Assembly (NCBI RefSeq): GCF_001552355.1
Contig: NZ_BCRA01000013.1
Span: 1-64,000, forward strand
Length of the DNA: 64,000 bases
DNA from: Microbacterium resistens NBRC 103078
GTDB taxonomy: Bacteria; Actinomycetota; Actinomycetes; Actinomycetales; Microbacteriaceae
Reading direction: 5' to 3'
The notes beneath the pieces are model-generated. The model ran no database searches and was not told the DNA's origin. It worked only from the letters and a program-made list of their open reading frames with translations. Positions 16,301 through 24,238 of this stretch are shown here, in pieces; within the stretch, counting starts at the first letter, position 1, and the number at the start of each line of letters is the position of its first letter. The translations under genes were made by a program, and so were the position numbers.

Positions 16301-16340
16301 ACGCTAATGCAGGCGACGACCGATGCTCGAGGGGGTTGAC
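16301..16340 (-). promoter_or_regulatory. Shared-box promoter of the FHA gene
   Basis: Minus strand: GTCAACCCCCTCG (16340-16328), 29 nt after GTCAA to TAGCGT (16306-16301), 33 nt before the start codon. The box is identical to that of the SDR operon. Confidence 0.6.
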
Positions 16341-16379
16341 GCCGGCGCCCTGCAACGGCAGAGCCCGGGCGGCGTCGGG

Positions 16380-17636
16380 TCAGCGCACCCGGCGACCGCG
16401 CACGATGTCCTGCAGGCGGGCGAGGACGGGGCCCGATCGCAGGCCGTTGTGCTCGTACTCGCTCGTGATCCACGGGGTCACGCCCGGCAGGAGCGCGGCG
16501 GTCTCCAGGGAGAACTCCAGCGGGACGTAGACGTCGTTGACGTACACGGCGGCGGCACCCCGCGCGCCGGACGAGGCGAGGGCCTCGGCGTCGTAGATCC
16601 GCGGCCACGGGTGCTCGGCGAGGGCACGGGCGACGGCCGCCCAGGGGCGGAACGCAGGTACGGTCTCGGTCCACTCGCTGCGGATGTGCTCGCCGGTGAA
16701 CAGGGTGACGTCCTCGCGGAAGTCGTCCGGCTCGACCCGTTCGGCGGACCACGAGGTGGTGTGGCCGCTCGCGTAACTGGACTCGTGGAACACGTAGTAG
16801 AGCGGGTTGCGTCCGTCGAACGGCATCGCGCGGGCGAGGTCGTACCGGAAGGCGGGGGAGTCCGGATCGAGCTCGAGCAGGGACCAGATCGACTGCCAGC
16901 CGTCGTTGGTGCCGAGGGCGGAGCCGACCGAACGCAGGCGGGACGGCGAGACGACCTCGCCGTCCGGGAGCACGATGCCGCCGGACGCGGCCCGGTCGAC
17001 GAGGCGGCGCATCCGGTCCCGGTGCTCGGGGAAGCGCCGGTAGTAGCGGTTCGACGCATCGCGCATCTTGTCGTAGCACAGCGCGTAGACCTCGTCCGGA
17101 TGGCGGGTGACGGTGCTGAGCCCTCCGGTGATGTACACGTGGTCCAGGGCGTCGGGGAAGGCACTGAGGTAGGCGAGCGTGGTGAAACCGCCGAACGACT
17201 GGCCGAGCAGGTTCCACCGGTCGGCGCCGAGATGCGCCCGCAGCGCCTCGGCGTCGCGGACGATCGCGTCCGCGCGCAGATGGGTGAGACGCTCGGCGGC
17301 CGCATCAGGGCCCGCGTCGAGATCTCGGTCCCCGACCGGCGTCGAGCGCCCGGTGCCCCGCTGGTCGAGCAGGACGACGCGGTACTCCCGGAGGGCGTCG
17401 TCCAGCCACAGCGGCCCCGTGGGGGAGTGGAAGGCCCGGGGCGCCTCGTGTCCGGGGCCGCCCTGGAGGAAGACGAGGAACGGGAGCTCCTCGCCGCCGG
17501 ACCGCGACACGACCGCGGCGAAGACGTCGATGGTGCGGGTGTCGGACCGGTCCCCCCACACGAGGGGAACCGTCAGCGTGTGTTCGTGAACCGTCAGATC
17601 CTGCATCCGGCGGACGGTGGTGCGCGCCGAGGTCAT
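16380..17636 (-). CDS. Alpha/beta hydrolase, proline iminopeptidase-like
   Basis: 418 residues. The alpha/beta-hydrolase core shows LQGGPGHEAPR (oxyanion region, HGGPG-like), LLDQRGTGRSTP and the nucleophile elbow GQSFGG, the pattern of proline iminopeptidases (family S33). No signal peptide. The proposed ATG at 17636 overlaps the DUF262 gene stop by one base (TGATG); a start at 17606 is also possible. The overlap couples it to the GmrSD-like gene, an unusual partnership, so its substrate may not be a plain peptide. Confidence 0.85.
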   Translation of the reverse strand: MTSARTTVRRMQDLTVHEHTLTVPLVWGDRSDTRTIDVFAAVVSRSGGEELPFLVFLQGGPGHEAPRAFHSPTGPLWLDDALREYRVVLLDQRGTGRSTPVGDRDLDAGPDAAAERLTHLRADAIVRDAEALRAHLGADRWNLLGQSFGGFTTLAYLSAFPDALDHVYITGGLSTVTRHPDEVYALCYDKMRDASNRYYRRFPEHRDRMRRLVDRAASGGIVLPDGEVVSPSRLRSVGSALGTNDGWQSIWSLLELDPDSPAFRYDLARAMPFDGRNPLYYVFHESSYASGHTTSWSAERVEPDDFREDVTLFTGEHIRSEWTETVPAFRPWAAVARALAEHPWPRIYDAEALASSGARGAAAVYVNDVYVPLEFSLETAALLPGVTPWITSEYEHNGLRSGPVLARLQDIVRGRRVR

Positions 17637-19636
17637 CACATCACGTTCCCGATGTAGGAGTACTTGACGAAGACCTCGGGGGCGAGTCCGGACTCCTCCA
17701 GCAGACCCTGGATCGCGCCCATCATGTACTTGGAATCCCAGCCCATGTAGAGGAAGTGGTTCTCGTCCAGCTCGTCCCACTGTCCGTTCCACGCCTTCTC
17801 CCCGTAGATCGGGCCGCCCCGACGGGCGCTGTACGCGAGGACGGCGTCGCGGGTGTCGGTCCATCCCCGCCGGAACACGCGATTGAAGAGGTACTTGACG
17901 TCGTAGACCTCCCAGTGCTCGCCGCGGTACTCCACGTACTCGAACTCGCGGTCCCAGCCCTGGGGCCATCCGCGCCGGCGCACGGCGTCCAGGATCGGGG
18001 TCAGTCCGTCGTCGTCGATGTCGGTGACCGCCGGGCGCTTCCACACCGACACGAACGTCTCGGTCAGCTCCACCGTCCGCGCGGCGATGGCGGAGGTGCC
18101 CCAGGCGTCGCGCGTCGCGAGCACGCGGGTGCCCGCGGCACGGCTGCGCGCATAGGTGTCGCGCTTGTCGGGGAAGGAGGCCCCGAACACCCGCTCTGCC
18201 AGCGGCGCCTCCAGCAGCGTGAGGTTCCCCAGGGTCGGCGCGAGCGCGCGGTGACTGTTCTGCTCGTCCTCCGTGTACTCGCTCCACGGGCGCTCGCCGT
18301 CACCGGACCAGGACTCATGCGGCGCCAGCGGGACGATGTGCTCGACGTCGAAGGCCTCCGGATCGTCGATCCCCTCGAGCCGGCCCAGGACGTAGGCCGC
18401 GTGGGGGAGCTCGCTGTACTTCAGCGCGACCCGGACGCGCTCGTCGGAGGGGGTGATTCGGGCGATGGCGCGCAGGAGCTGTTCCGGGCCCTGGGCGCGG
18501 GCGCGGCAGAGCCGGGCGATCAGGCGGTCCGTCGGGACGCCCACCACGCTGCGCCGCAGCAGGAGCGACTGGACGTTCTCCAGCGTGCCGATGAGCTCGT
18601 CCTTGCCGATCAGGCCGAGCGAGTGGTCGCGGTAGGCACTGAGCAGCAGCGGGTACGTCGCGCGCCCGAACGTGTTCACGTACCGGAGCTGACGACGGAT
18701 GTCGGGATCGGGCTCGCGGGAGGGGTCGAGCAGCACCCGGTAGATCTCCGAGAACTCGCGCCAGACGCCCGCCTGCGTCCGAAGCTCGTCCAGCCCGAGG
18801 TGCGGGAAGCTCTGGCGGAAGGCGCTGTACACGCCGTGCTCGCCGGCGACGGCCACTTCGCGGCCGGTCGTCATGATCAGGAAGTGACGCCAGAACGCGC
18901 CGATGAGCTCCCCGGTGTTGCGTTCGATCGGCAGCCAGAACTCCGTCTCCACCGCGAGCTGCTCGGCGTGGGACAGGCCCATCAGCACGTAGTTGTGGAT
19001 CAGCTCGTGGTCGCGAAGGGGCTCTCCGGTCGAGTTCAGGCTCTCGAAGATCTGCTGGGCGTTCGCGTCCGCGCCGAGCGTGATGGACACGTGCTCCAGC
19101 TTCTGCAGCCCGCGCCAGATCCGGGGCGCCTCGTCCGCGTGGACCTGACTGCGGAAGAAGGCGTAGTTGTCGTCGAAGCGCGACTCGCGCTCGTCGGAGG
19201 GGGAGCGGCGGTCCAGCACGACGGACTCGTAGAGGTCCGCCCACGCGTGGTGCGGGCGCAGCTTCGTGCGCGTCGCGTCGTCGGCCCGCACCAGGACGCG
19301 CTCGAGCTCGGCGGCGAGCGCCGGGTCCTGCTCCCGCACCGCGTGATGCAGGGCGGCGACGAGGAGCATGAGGGTGGTGATCCGCTGCTGCCCGTCGATC
19401 AGCACGAGGTCCGCGTCGGCACCGGCGTCCTGAGCCGACAGGATCGAGCCGATGAAGTGGCGGTGCGCGTCGTCCTGAGCCGCCACCGCGCGGACGTCGG
19501 CGAGGAGCTGCTCGCAGCCGCCGATGTCCCACCGGTACTGCCTCTGATACACCGGGACCACGATGGTCGTGGAGTCGGCGGAGAGCCATTCGATCGTGTT
19601 GACTGCGGTCGCCTCGACGTTCGTGGCCATGCTCAT
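17636..19636 (-). CDS. DUF262/DUF1524 protein (GmrSD-like)
   Basis: 666 residues. The N-terminal DUF262 domain has the YQRQYRW motif and LIDGQQRITTL (DGQQR signature), a ParB-like nucleotide hydrolase fold. DUF1524, an HNH-type nuclease, follows at about 470-560: VEHIVPLAPH, then LGNLTLLE and the F-x-x-K-x-x-x-Y-x-x-S tail. This is the single-chain layout of GmrSD type IV restriction enzymes that cut modified DNA. A further C-terminal part of about 130 residues (aromatic, WDREFEYVEYRGEHWEVYDVKYL...) is not assigned. Start ATG 19636 or 19630; the ribosome binding site AAGGGA is somewhat distant. Defence role inferred from family. Confidence 0.88.
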   Translation of the reverse strand: MSMATNVEATAVNTIEWLSADSTTIVVPVYQRQYRWDIGGCEQLLADVRAVAAQDDAHRHFIGSILSAQDAGADADLVLIDGQQRITTLMLLVAALHHAVREQDPALAAELERVLVRADDATRTKLRPHHAWADLYESVVLDRRSPSDERESRFDDNYAFFRSQVHADEAPRIWRGLQKLEHVSITLGADANAQQIFESLNSTGEPLRDHELIHNYVLMGLSHAEQLAVETEFWLPIERNTGELIGAFWRHFLIMTTGREVAVAGEHGVYSAFRQSFPHLGLDELRTQAGVWREFSEIYRVLLDPSREPDPDIRRQLRYVNTFGRATYPLLLSAYRDHSLGLIGKDELIGTLENVQSLLLRRSVVGVPTDRLIARLCRARAQGPEQLLRAIARITPSDERVRVALKYSELPHAAYVLGRLEGIDDPEAFDVEHIVPLAPHESWSGDGERPWSEYTEDEQNSHRALAPTLGNLTLLEAPLAERVFGASFPDKRDTYARSRAAGTRVLATRDAWGTSAIAARTVELTETFVSVWKRPAVTDIDDDGLTPILDAVRRRGWPQGWDREFEYVEYRGEHWEVYDVKYLFNRVFRRGWTDTRDAVLAYSARRGGPIYGEKAWNGQWDELDENHFLYMGWDSKYMMGAIQGLLEESGLAPEVFVKYSYIGNVM

Positions 19637-19803
19637 TCTGCTGACTCGTCCCTTGCTCTGCGGTCCTCGTACGCCGGCATGCTGCGCGCTCGCCGGCCCT
19701 TCCAGCTTAGGCCGTGCCCCTCTCCGCAGCGGGCGTCCGGTGCTCCGGGCGGCCCGTCGGTTTTTCACGGCGCGGGGTCCCCGGGCACGCGCGGAGCCCG
19801 ATG

Positions 19804-19817
19804 TTAGGCTGTCCTAA
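19804..19817. promoter_or_regulatory. DtxR/IdeR-like iron box (partial match)
   Basis: TTAGGCTGTCCTAA is an imperfect palindrome (TTAGG/CCTAA arms) that matches 12 of 14 positions of the 3' part of the DtxR consensus. It lies 42 bases upstream of the next gene, in the core promoter zone. The left five bases of the full 19-bp consensus are not kept. The stretch 19637-19858 otherwise shows nothing clear. Confidence 0.5.
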
Positions 19818-19858
19818 GAAGGGCCTGTAAAAACTTCGCTGGCCCCTTATGAAAGGAC

Positions 19859-20644
19859 ATGACTCAGATCATGGGATACATCAAGTCCGCCGCCCTCGAG
19901 GACAAGGGCTTCGTCGTCCTCGACAGCTACGCCCAGGAGCTCGACCCCAAGGAGTGGCTCGACATCGAGTACGTCGACTGGAAGTCCTCGGGTGACACGC
20001 GCTTCGCTCCCCTGGCCTCGGCCAAGGGCGAGATCGAGTGCAACGGGTTCTGGAACCACGTGCCGCCGCGCACCGACAAGGACGGCGTCTGGATCGACTC
20101 GCAGACGGCCAAGGCGCCGAACCTGACCCGTCGGGCGCAGGAGCCGGGTGCGAACGTCGGCCGCTGCCGCGTGATCGAGCTGCAGCCGACCACGTACGGC
20201 GAGTGCCTGTACAACCTGCACCAGGACGACAACAACCGCCTCAACCCCGACGGCACCGGCTGGGTCGTTCGCGGCTTCTTCAACCTGACCGACGACAAGG
20301 ACAGCTACTTCGTCCTGCGCGAGAACCGGACCGACCCGAGCGTCGAGTACCGCATCGCCCTGCCGGCCGGCGCACAGCTGATCGTGGACACGCAGCGTCT
20401 GTGGCACGCCGCTACCCACAACGGCACCGAGCCCCGCTACTGCCTCATCACCTCGTGGACCTCGGGCCCCGAGCTCGATGCGTACATCGAGAAGTACCAC
20501 GGCACGCAGGACGTCGAGAACTATGAGGTCTCGCAGGACGTCCTCGACGCCGGCTACGCCGAGCAGGCGCGGCGCGACGCCGCCCGGGCGGCCTACTACG
20601 CCGCCAAGGGCCAGCAGGAGAAGATCGCGATGAGCGAGGCCTGA
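19859..20644 (+). CDS. Probable Fe(II)/2-oxoglutarate-dioxygenase-fold protein
   Basis: 261 residues, no close family recalled. The central part reads as a double-stranded beta helix with a possible metal triad: HxD in LYNLHQDDN, a distal histidine in LWHAATHNG, and a following arginine in EPRYCLITSW, as in Fe/2OG oxygenases. The C-terminus is a charged helix. The ATG has a strong GAAAGGAC site. Codon choice is strongly biased to C-ending codons, suggesting high expression. A DtxR-like box lies in the promoter, so iron control is plausible. The substrate and even the enzyme class are inference. Confidence 0.6.
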   Translation: MTQIMGYIKSAALEDKGFVVLDSYAQELDPKEWLDIEYVDWKSSGDTRFAPLASAKGEIECNGFWNHVPPRTDKDGVWIDSQTAKAPNLTRRAQEPGANVGRCRVIELQPTTYGECLYNLHQDDNNRLNPDGTGWVVRGFFNLTDDKDSYFVLRENRTDPSVEYRIALPAGAQLIVDTQRLWHAATHNGTEPRYCLITSWTSGPELDAYIEKYHGTQDVENYEVSQDVLDAGYAEQARRDAARAAYYAAKGQQEKIAMSEA

Positions 20645-20684
20645 GCCTCCTCGCACGGTGACCGCCCCAGGGCGGACACGTACC

Positions 20685-20717
20685 GCGGGCCCCGGCGCGA
20701 CAGCGTCCGGGGCCCGC
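20685..20717 (+). terminator. Intrinsic hairpin after the Fe/2OG-like gene
   Basis: GCGGGCCCCGG at 20685-20695 pairs perfectly with 20707-20717 across an 11-base loop. The remaining intergenic DNA to 20882 contains a plausible promoter for DUF3145 (TTGTGA, 17 nt, GAGAAT). Confidence 0.7.
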
Positions 20718-20882
20718 GTCGTCCTGTCGGCGGACGCCGTCGCCGACACGCCGGCGACGTCAAGAGTTACATGCTTGTGATTTCGCCGATCATCGGTGAG
20801 AATGGGCGCATAACCGCATAGGAACGCCGTGCTTCGCGGATCAGGTCGTAGGGGAAGACGCACCTGAGGAAACGGAGAGAAC

Positions 20883-21386
20883 ATGGCGACTGCACACGCA
20901 CGCGGAGTGGTGTTCATCCACTCCGCGCCACGCGCGCTCTGCCCCCACCTGGAGTGGGCGGTGGGTCGCGCCCTCGGGCGCGCCGTCAACTTCGAGTGGG
21001 CGGACCAGCCCGTGCTGGAAGGCGCCCGCAGGGCGGAGTTCTACTGGGACGGCCCGGCCGGGACGGGAGCCGCGCTGGCGACGGCGATCCGCGGCTGGGA
21101 GCATCTCCGTTTCGAGGTGACCGAGGACCCGACGCCGCGCAGCGACGGCGGACGCTGGCTGCACACGCCGGGGCTCGGCATCCACTACGCGCAGACCGAC
21201 GCCGCCGGCAACATCGTCGTCGGAGAGGACCGCATCCGTTACGCGATGGAGATCGCCGCCGGGAACGCGGTCGACCTCCAGCGCGAGCTCGACGTCGCGC
21301 TGGGAGCGGCGTGGGACGAAGAGCTCGAGCCCTTCCGGCACGCGAGCGACGACGCGCACGTGGTCTGGCTCCACAAGGTCGGCTAG
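20883..21386 (+). CDS. DUF3145 protein
   Basis: 167 residues, an actinobacterial family of unknown function: GVVFIHSAPRALCPHLEWAVGRALG and the mid-protein LRFEVTEDP and LGIHYAQTDAAGNIVVGED motifs. The ATG follows ACGGAGAGAAC. It stands convergent to fabF and next to the fatty acid synthesis locus, a placement I recall as common in actinobacteria, which suggests but does not show a link. Confidence 0.9.
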   Translation: MATAHARGVVFIHSAPRALCPHLEWAVGRALGRAVNFEWADQPVLEGARRAEFYWDGPAGTGAALATAIRGWEHLRFEVTEDPTPRSDGGRWLHTPGLGIHYAQTDAAGNIVVGEDRIRYAMEIAAGNAVDLQRELDVALGAAWDEELEPFRHASDDAHVVWLHKVG

Positions 21387-21508
21387 CCGCGTCCGATTCC
21401 GGCGTCTCGTCGGGGTCGGGATCAGGCAGGGGCGCAGAGGCCCGACTACCGAAGACCGGAGAGCAAGGACCCGGCCGGCGGGAAAGGGAATCGGCGCCCC
21501 GGACGATA

Positions 21509-21539
21509 CGAGGCCCCCGGGATGATCCCGGGGGCCTCG
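21509..21539. terminator. Bidirectional intrinsic hairpin
   Basis: A perfect 14-bp stem (21509-21522 with 21526-21539) and a 3-base loop TGA, between the convergent DUF3145 and fabF genes. Confidence 0.85.
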
Positions 21540-21564
21540 AGGTCTCGAGACGAGCGGACGGGCC

Positions 21565-22806
21565 TCAGCCGTCGTAGCTGCGGAACGCGGCGACCGCGTT
21601 GTGTCCGCCGAAGCCGAACGAGTTGCTGATGGCGAGCTGCGGGCCCTCTCCCAGCGGCTGCGGCTCGCCGGAGAGCCGGAACGGCACCTCGGGATCCTGC
21701 TCGGTCATGTTGATCGTGGGCGGTGCGACGCGGTCGCGCAGCGCCAGGATGGTGAACACCGCCTCCAGCGCGCCGGTGCCGCCGAGAAGGTGCCCCGTCG
21801 ACGCCTTGGTGGCCGAGACGGGGATCTCGTCCAGGCGGTCGCCGAAGATGCGCTTGAGCGCGACGTACTCGTTCGGGTCGCCGACCGGGGTCGAGGTGGC
21901 GTGGGCGTTGATGTGGGTGACCTCGTCGGCGGTGGCCCCGGCCGCGGCCAGCGCCTGCTCGACCGCGCGTGCCGCACCCCATCCCTCGGGGTCGTTGCCG
22001 GTGATGTGGTAGGCGTCCGCGGTGACCCCGCCGCCCACGACGTAGGCGTAGATCTTCGCTCCGCGGGCCTTGGCGTGCTCCTCGGTCTCCATGACGACCG
22101 CGGCGCCGCCTTCGCCCATCACGAAGCCGTCGCGGTCGACGGCGCCGGGCCGCGATGCGTGCTCCGGGTCGTCGTTGCGCCGCGAGAGCGCCTGTGCGGA
22201 CGCGAACGCGGCCATCGTGATCGGGTGGATCGCGGATTCCGCGCCTCCCGCGATCACGACGTCCGCGAGTCCGTCCTGCAGGTGCTCGTAGGCGTTGACG
22301 ATGGACTCCGTGCTCGACGCGCACGCGCTGACCACGGAGCGGGCGTACGCCTTCGCGCCGAAGTGCAGCGAGAGGTTCCCCGCGCCGGCGTTCGGCATGA
22401 GCATCGGGACCGTCAGCGGCATCACACGCCGCGGACCCTTCTCGCGCAGGGTGTCCCAGGCATCGAGCAGCGTCCATAGTCCGCCGATGCCCGTCGCCCA
22501 GTCGACGCCGAGCCGCTCGGGCTCGACGTCGGGCGCACCGGCGTCCTCCCAGGCCTCCCGGGCGGCGATGAGGGCGAACTGGGTCGACGGGTCGAGCCGC
22601 TTGGCCTCATGGCGGGGCAGGACCTCCTCGGGCCGGACGGAGGCCTCGGCCGCGAAGGTCACGGGCAGCTCGTACTGCGCGACCCAGTCGTGCTCCAGGG
22701 TGTGGGTGCCGGACGCGCCGGCGAGGAGGTTGGCCCAGTTCTCGGGAGCCGTCCCTCCGATCCCGGAGGTCGCGCCGATGCCGGTGACGACGATGCGCTT
22801 GGTCAT
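21565..22806 (-). CDS. fabF: Beta-ketoacyl-ACP synthase II
   Basis: Elongating condensing enzyme of type II fatty acid synthesis, 413 residues. Catalytic cysteine in VSACASSTES, histidines in NAHATSTPVGD and in TKASTGHLLGG, and the C-terminal GFGGHNA motif. The ATG begins MTKRIVVTGIG, the usual start. Last gene of the locus fasR-fabD-fabH-acpP-fabF, read on the minus strand. Confidence 0.95.
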   Translation of the reverse strand: MTKRIVVTGIGATSGIGGTAPENWANLLAGASGTHTLEHDWVAQYELPVTFAAEASVRPEEVLPRHEAKRLDPSTQFALIAAREAWEDAGAPDVEPERLGVDWATGIGGLWTLLDAWDTLREKGPRRVMPLTVPMLMPNAGAGNLSLHFGAKAYARSVVSACASSTESIVNAYEHLQDGLADVVIAGGAESAIHPITMAAFASAQALSRRNDDPEHASRPGAVDRDGFVMGEGGAAVVMETEEHAKARGAKIYAYVVGGGVTADAYHITGNDPEGWGAARAVEQALAAAGATADEVTHINAHATSTPVGDPNEYVALKRIFGDRLDEIPVSATKASTGHLLGGTGALEAVFTILALRDRVAPPTINMTEQDPEVPFRLSGEPQPLGEGPQLAISNSFGFGGHNAVAAFRSYDG

Positions 22807-22926
22807 GTGGGGAGTCCTTGTGGGGCTGGGTGTCCGCGATCGCGGGTCATGTGTCCGTGTGGGGGAGAAGGCGCCATGAGGCGAGGACGCCACGCCCCGC
22901 GGACGCGGGGGTGGCATCCACGGGTG

Positions 22927-23175
22927 TCACTCCTGGCCGGCGACGATGAAGTCGACCGCGTCCTTGACGGTCTTGAGGTTCTTGACCTCGTCGTCCGGGA
23001 TGGTCACGCCGAACTTCTCCTCGGCGTTGACGACGATCGTCATCATCGAGATCGAATCGATGTCGAGGTCGTCCGTGAAGGACTTCTCGAGGGCGACCTC
23101 GGAGGCGTCGATGCCCGTCTCGTCGGTGATGAGCTCGGCGAGGCCCGCGAGGACCTCATCGTTGGTGAAAGCCAT
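22927..23175 (-). CDS. acpP: Acyl carrier protein
   Basis: 82-residue carrier of the growing acyl chain. The phosphopantetheine site is S41 in DLDIDSISMM. Acidic, with the usual four-helix pattern. The ribosome binding site AAAGAGGAAAAGCC precedes the ATG. Lies between fabH and fabF. Confidence 0.95.
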   Translation of the reverse strand: MAFTNDEVLAGLAELITDETGIDASEVALEKSFTDDLDIDSISMMTIVVNAEEKFGVTIPDDEVKNLKTVKDAVDFIVAGQE

Positions 23176-23239
23176 GGCTTTTCCTCTTTCTTGGATGGTT
23201 TCGGAACCGGTGAACAGTCTAGGAGGCGACGACGGATCG

Positions 23240-24238
23240 TCAGGGGAGCACGACGACCTGCGCGGCGAACACGAGACCCGCGCCGAACCCGATCTGCAGG
23301 GCGAGGCCGCCGCTGAGCTCCGGGTGCTCCTGCATGAGACGGTGACTGGCGAGCGGGATCGAGGCCGCGGACGTGTTGCCGGTGGTCTCGATGTCGCGCG
23401 CGATCACCGTGCTCTCTGGGAGCTTCAGCTGCTTGGCGAACTCGTCGACGATCCGCATGTTCGCCTGGTGGGGGATGAAGGCGGCGAGATCCGAGGCCTC
23501 CACACCGGCCTTCTCCAGCGCCTCCCGAGCGACCTTGACCATCTCCCAGACGGCCCAGCGGAACACGGTCGGCCCCTCCTGGCGCAGGGTCGGCCACGGA
23601 GCCTTCCCGTCGCGGAAGTCGACGAGGGTGTGGTTCATGCCGACGGCGTCGGCCTTGGAGCCGTCCGAGCCCCACACCGCAGGGGAGATGCCCGGCGTGT
23701 CGCTCGGGCCCACGACCGCGGCGCCGGCGCCGTCGCCGAGCAGGAACGAGATGCTCCGGTCGGTGGGGTCGACGATGTCGGACAGCTTCTCGGCCCCGAT
23801 CACGACGGCGTACCGGGCCGCTCCGGCGCGGATCAGGGCGTCTGCCTGGGCGATGCCGTACGCGTACCCCGCGCACGCGGCGTTCATGTCGTAGGCCGCG
23901 GCGGGGTTCGCGCCGATCCGGTCCGCGACGATCGCCGACACGGACGGGGTCTGCTTCGGGTTGCTGATCGTCGCCACGATCACGAGGTCGACGTCCGCCG
24001 GGTCGATGCCCGCGGTCGCGACGGCCTCCTTGGCGGCCTCGGTGGCGAGGTCGATCGCGTCCGTGCCGGCGTCCGCGCGGACCCGCGTGACGATTCCGGT
24101 GCGCTGCCGGATCCACTCGTCGCTGGAATCGATCGGACCGACGAGGTCCTCGTTGGGGACGGCGTTCTCGCCGCGTGCGGCGCCGTATGCGTAGATGCGC
24201 GTGTAGGCGGGCCCGGTGGCCTGCGTGAGCCCGGTCAT
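23240..24238 (-). CDS. fabH: Beta-ketoacyl-ACP synthase III
   Basis: Starter condensing enzyme that joins acyl-CoA to malonyl-ACP; in these bacteria it usually accepts branched starters. 332 residues with the triad Cys in NAACAGYAYG, His in IPHQANMRI and Asn in ETTGNTSAAS. The ATG overlaps the fabD stop (ATGA), so the two are translationally coupled. Confidence 0.95.
   Translation of the reverse strand: MTGLTQATGPAYTRIYAYGAARGENAVPNEDLVGPIDSSDEWIRQRTGIVTRVRADAGTDAIDLATEAAKEAVATAGIDPADVDLVIVATISNPKQTPSVSAIVADRIGANPAAAYDMNAACAGYAYGIAQADALIRAGAARYAVVIGAEKLSDIVDPTDRSISFLLGDGAGAAVVGPSDTPGISPAVWGSDGSKADAVGMNHTLVDFRDGKAPWPTLRQEGPTVFRWAVWEMVKVAREALEKAGVEASDLAAFIPHQANMRIVDEFAKQLKLPESTVIARDIETTGNTSAASIPLASHRLMQEHPELSGGLALQIGFGAGLVFAAQVVVLP

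Noticed and set aside
6959-16340. Reading the repeated plus-strand GGGGGTTGAC motif as ordinary -35 hexamers of plus-strand genes
   Set aside because: For most copies no plus-strand gene follows, while in the opposite orientation every copy points at a gene start with a -10 hexamer at constant distance.
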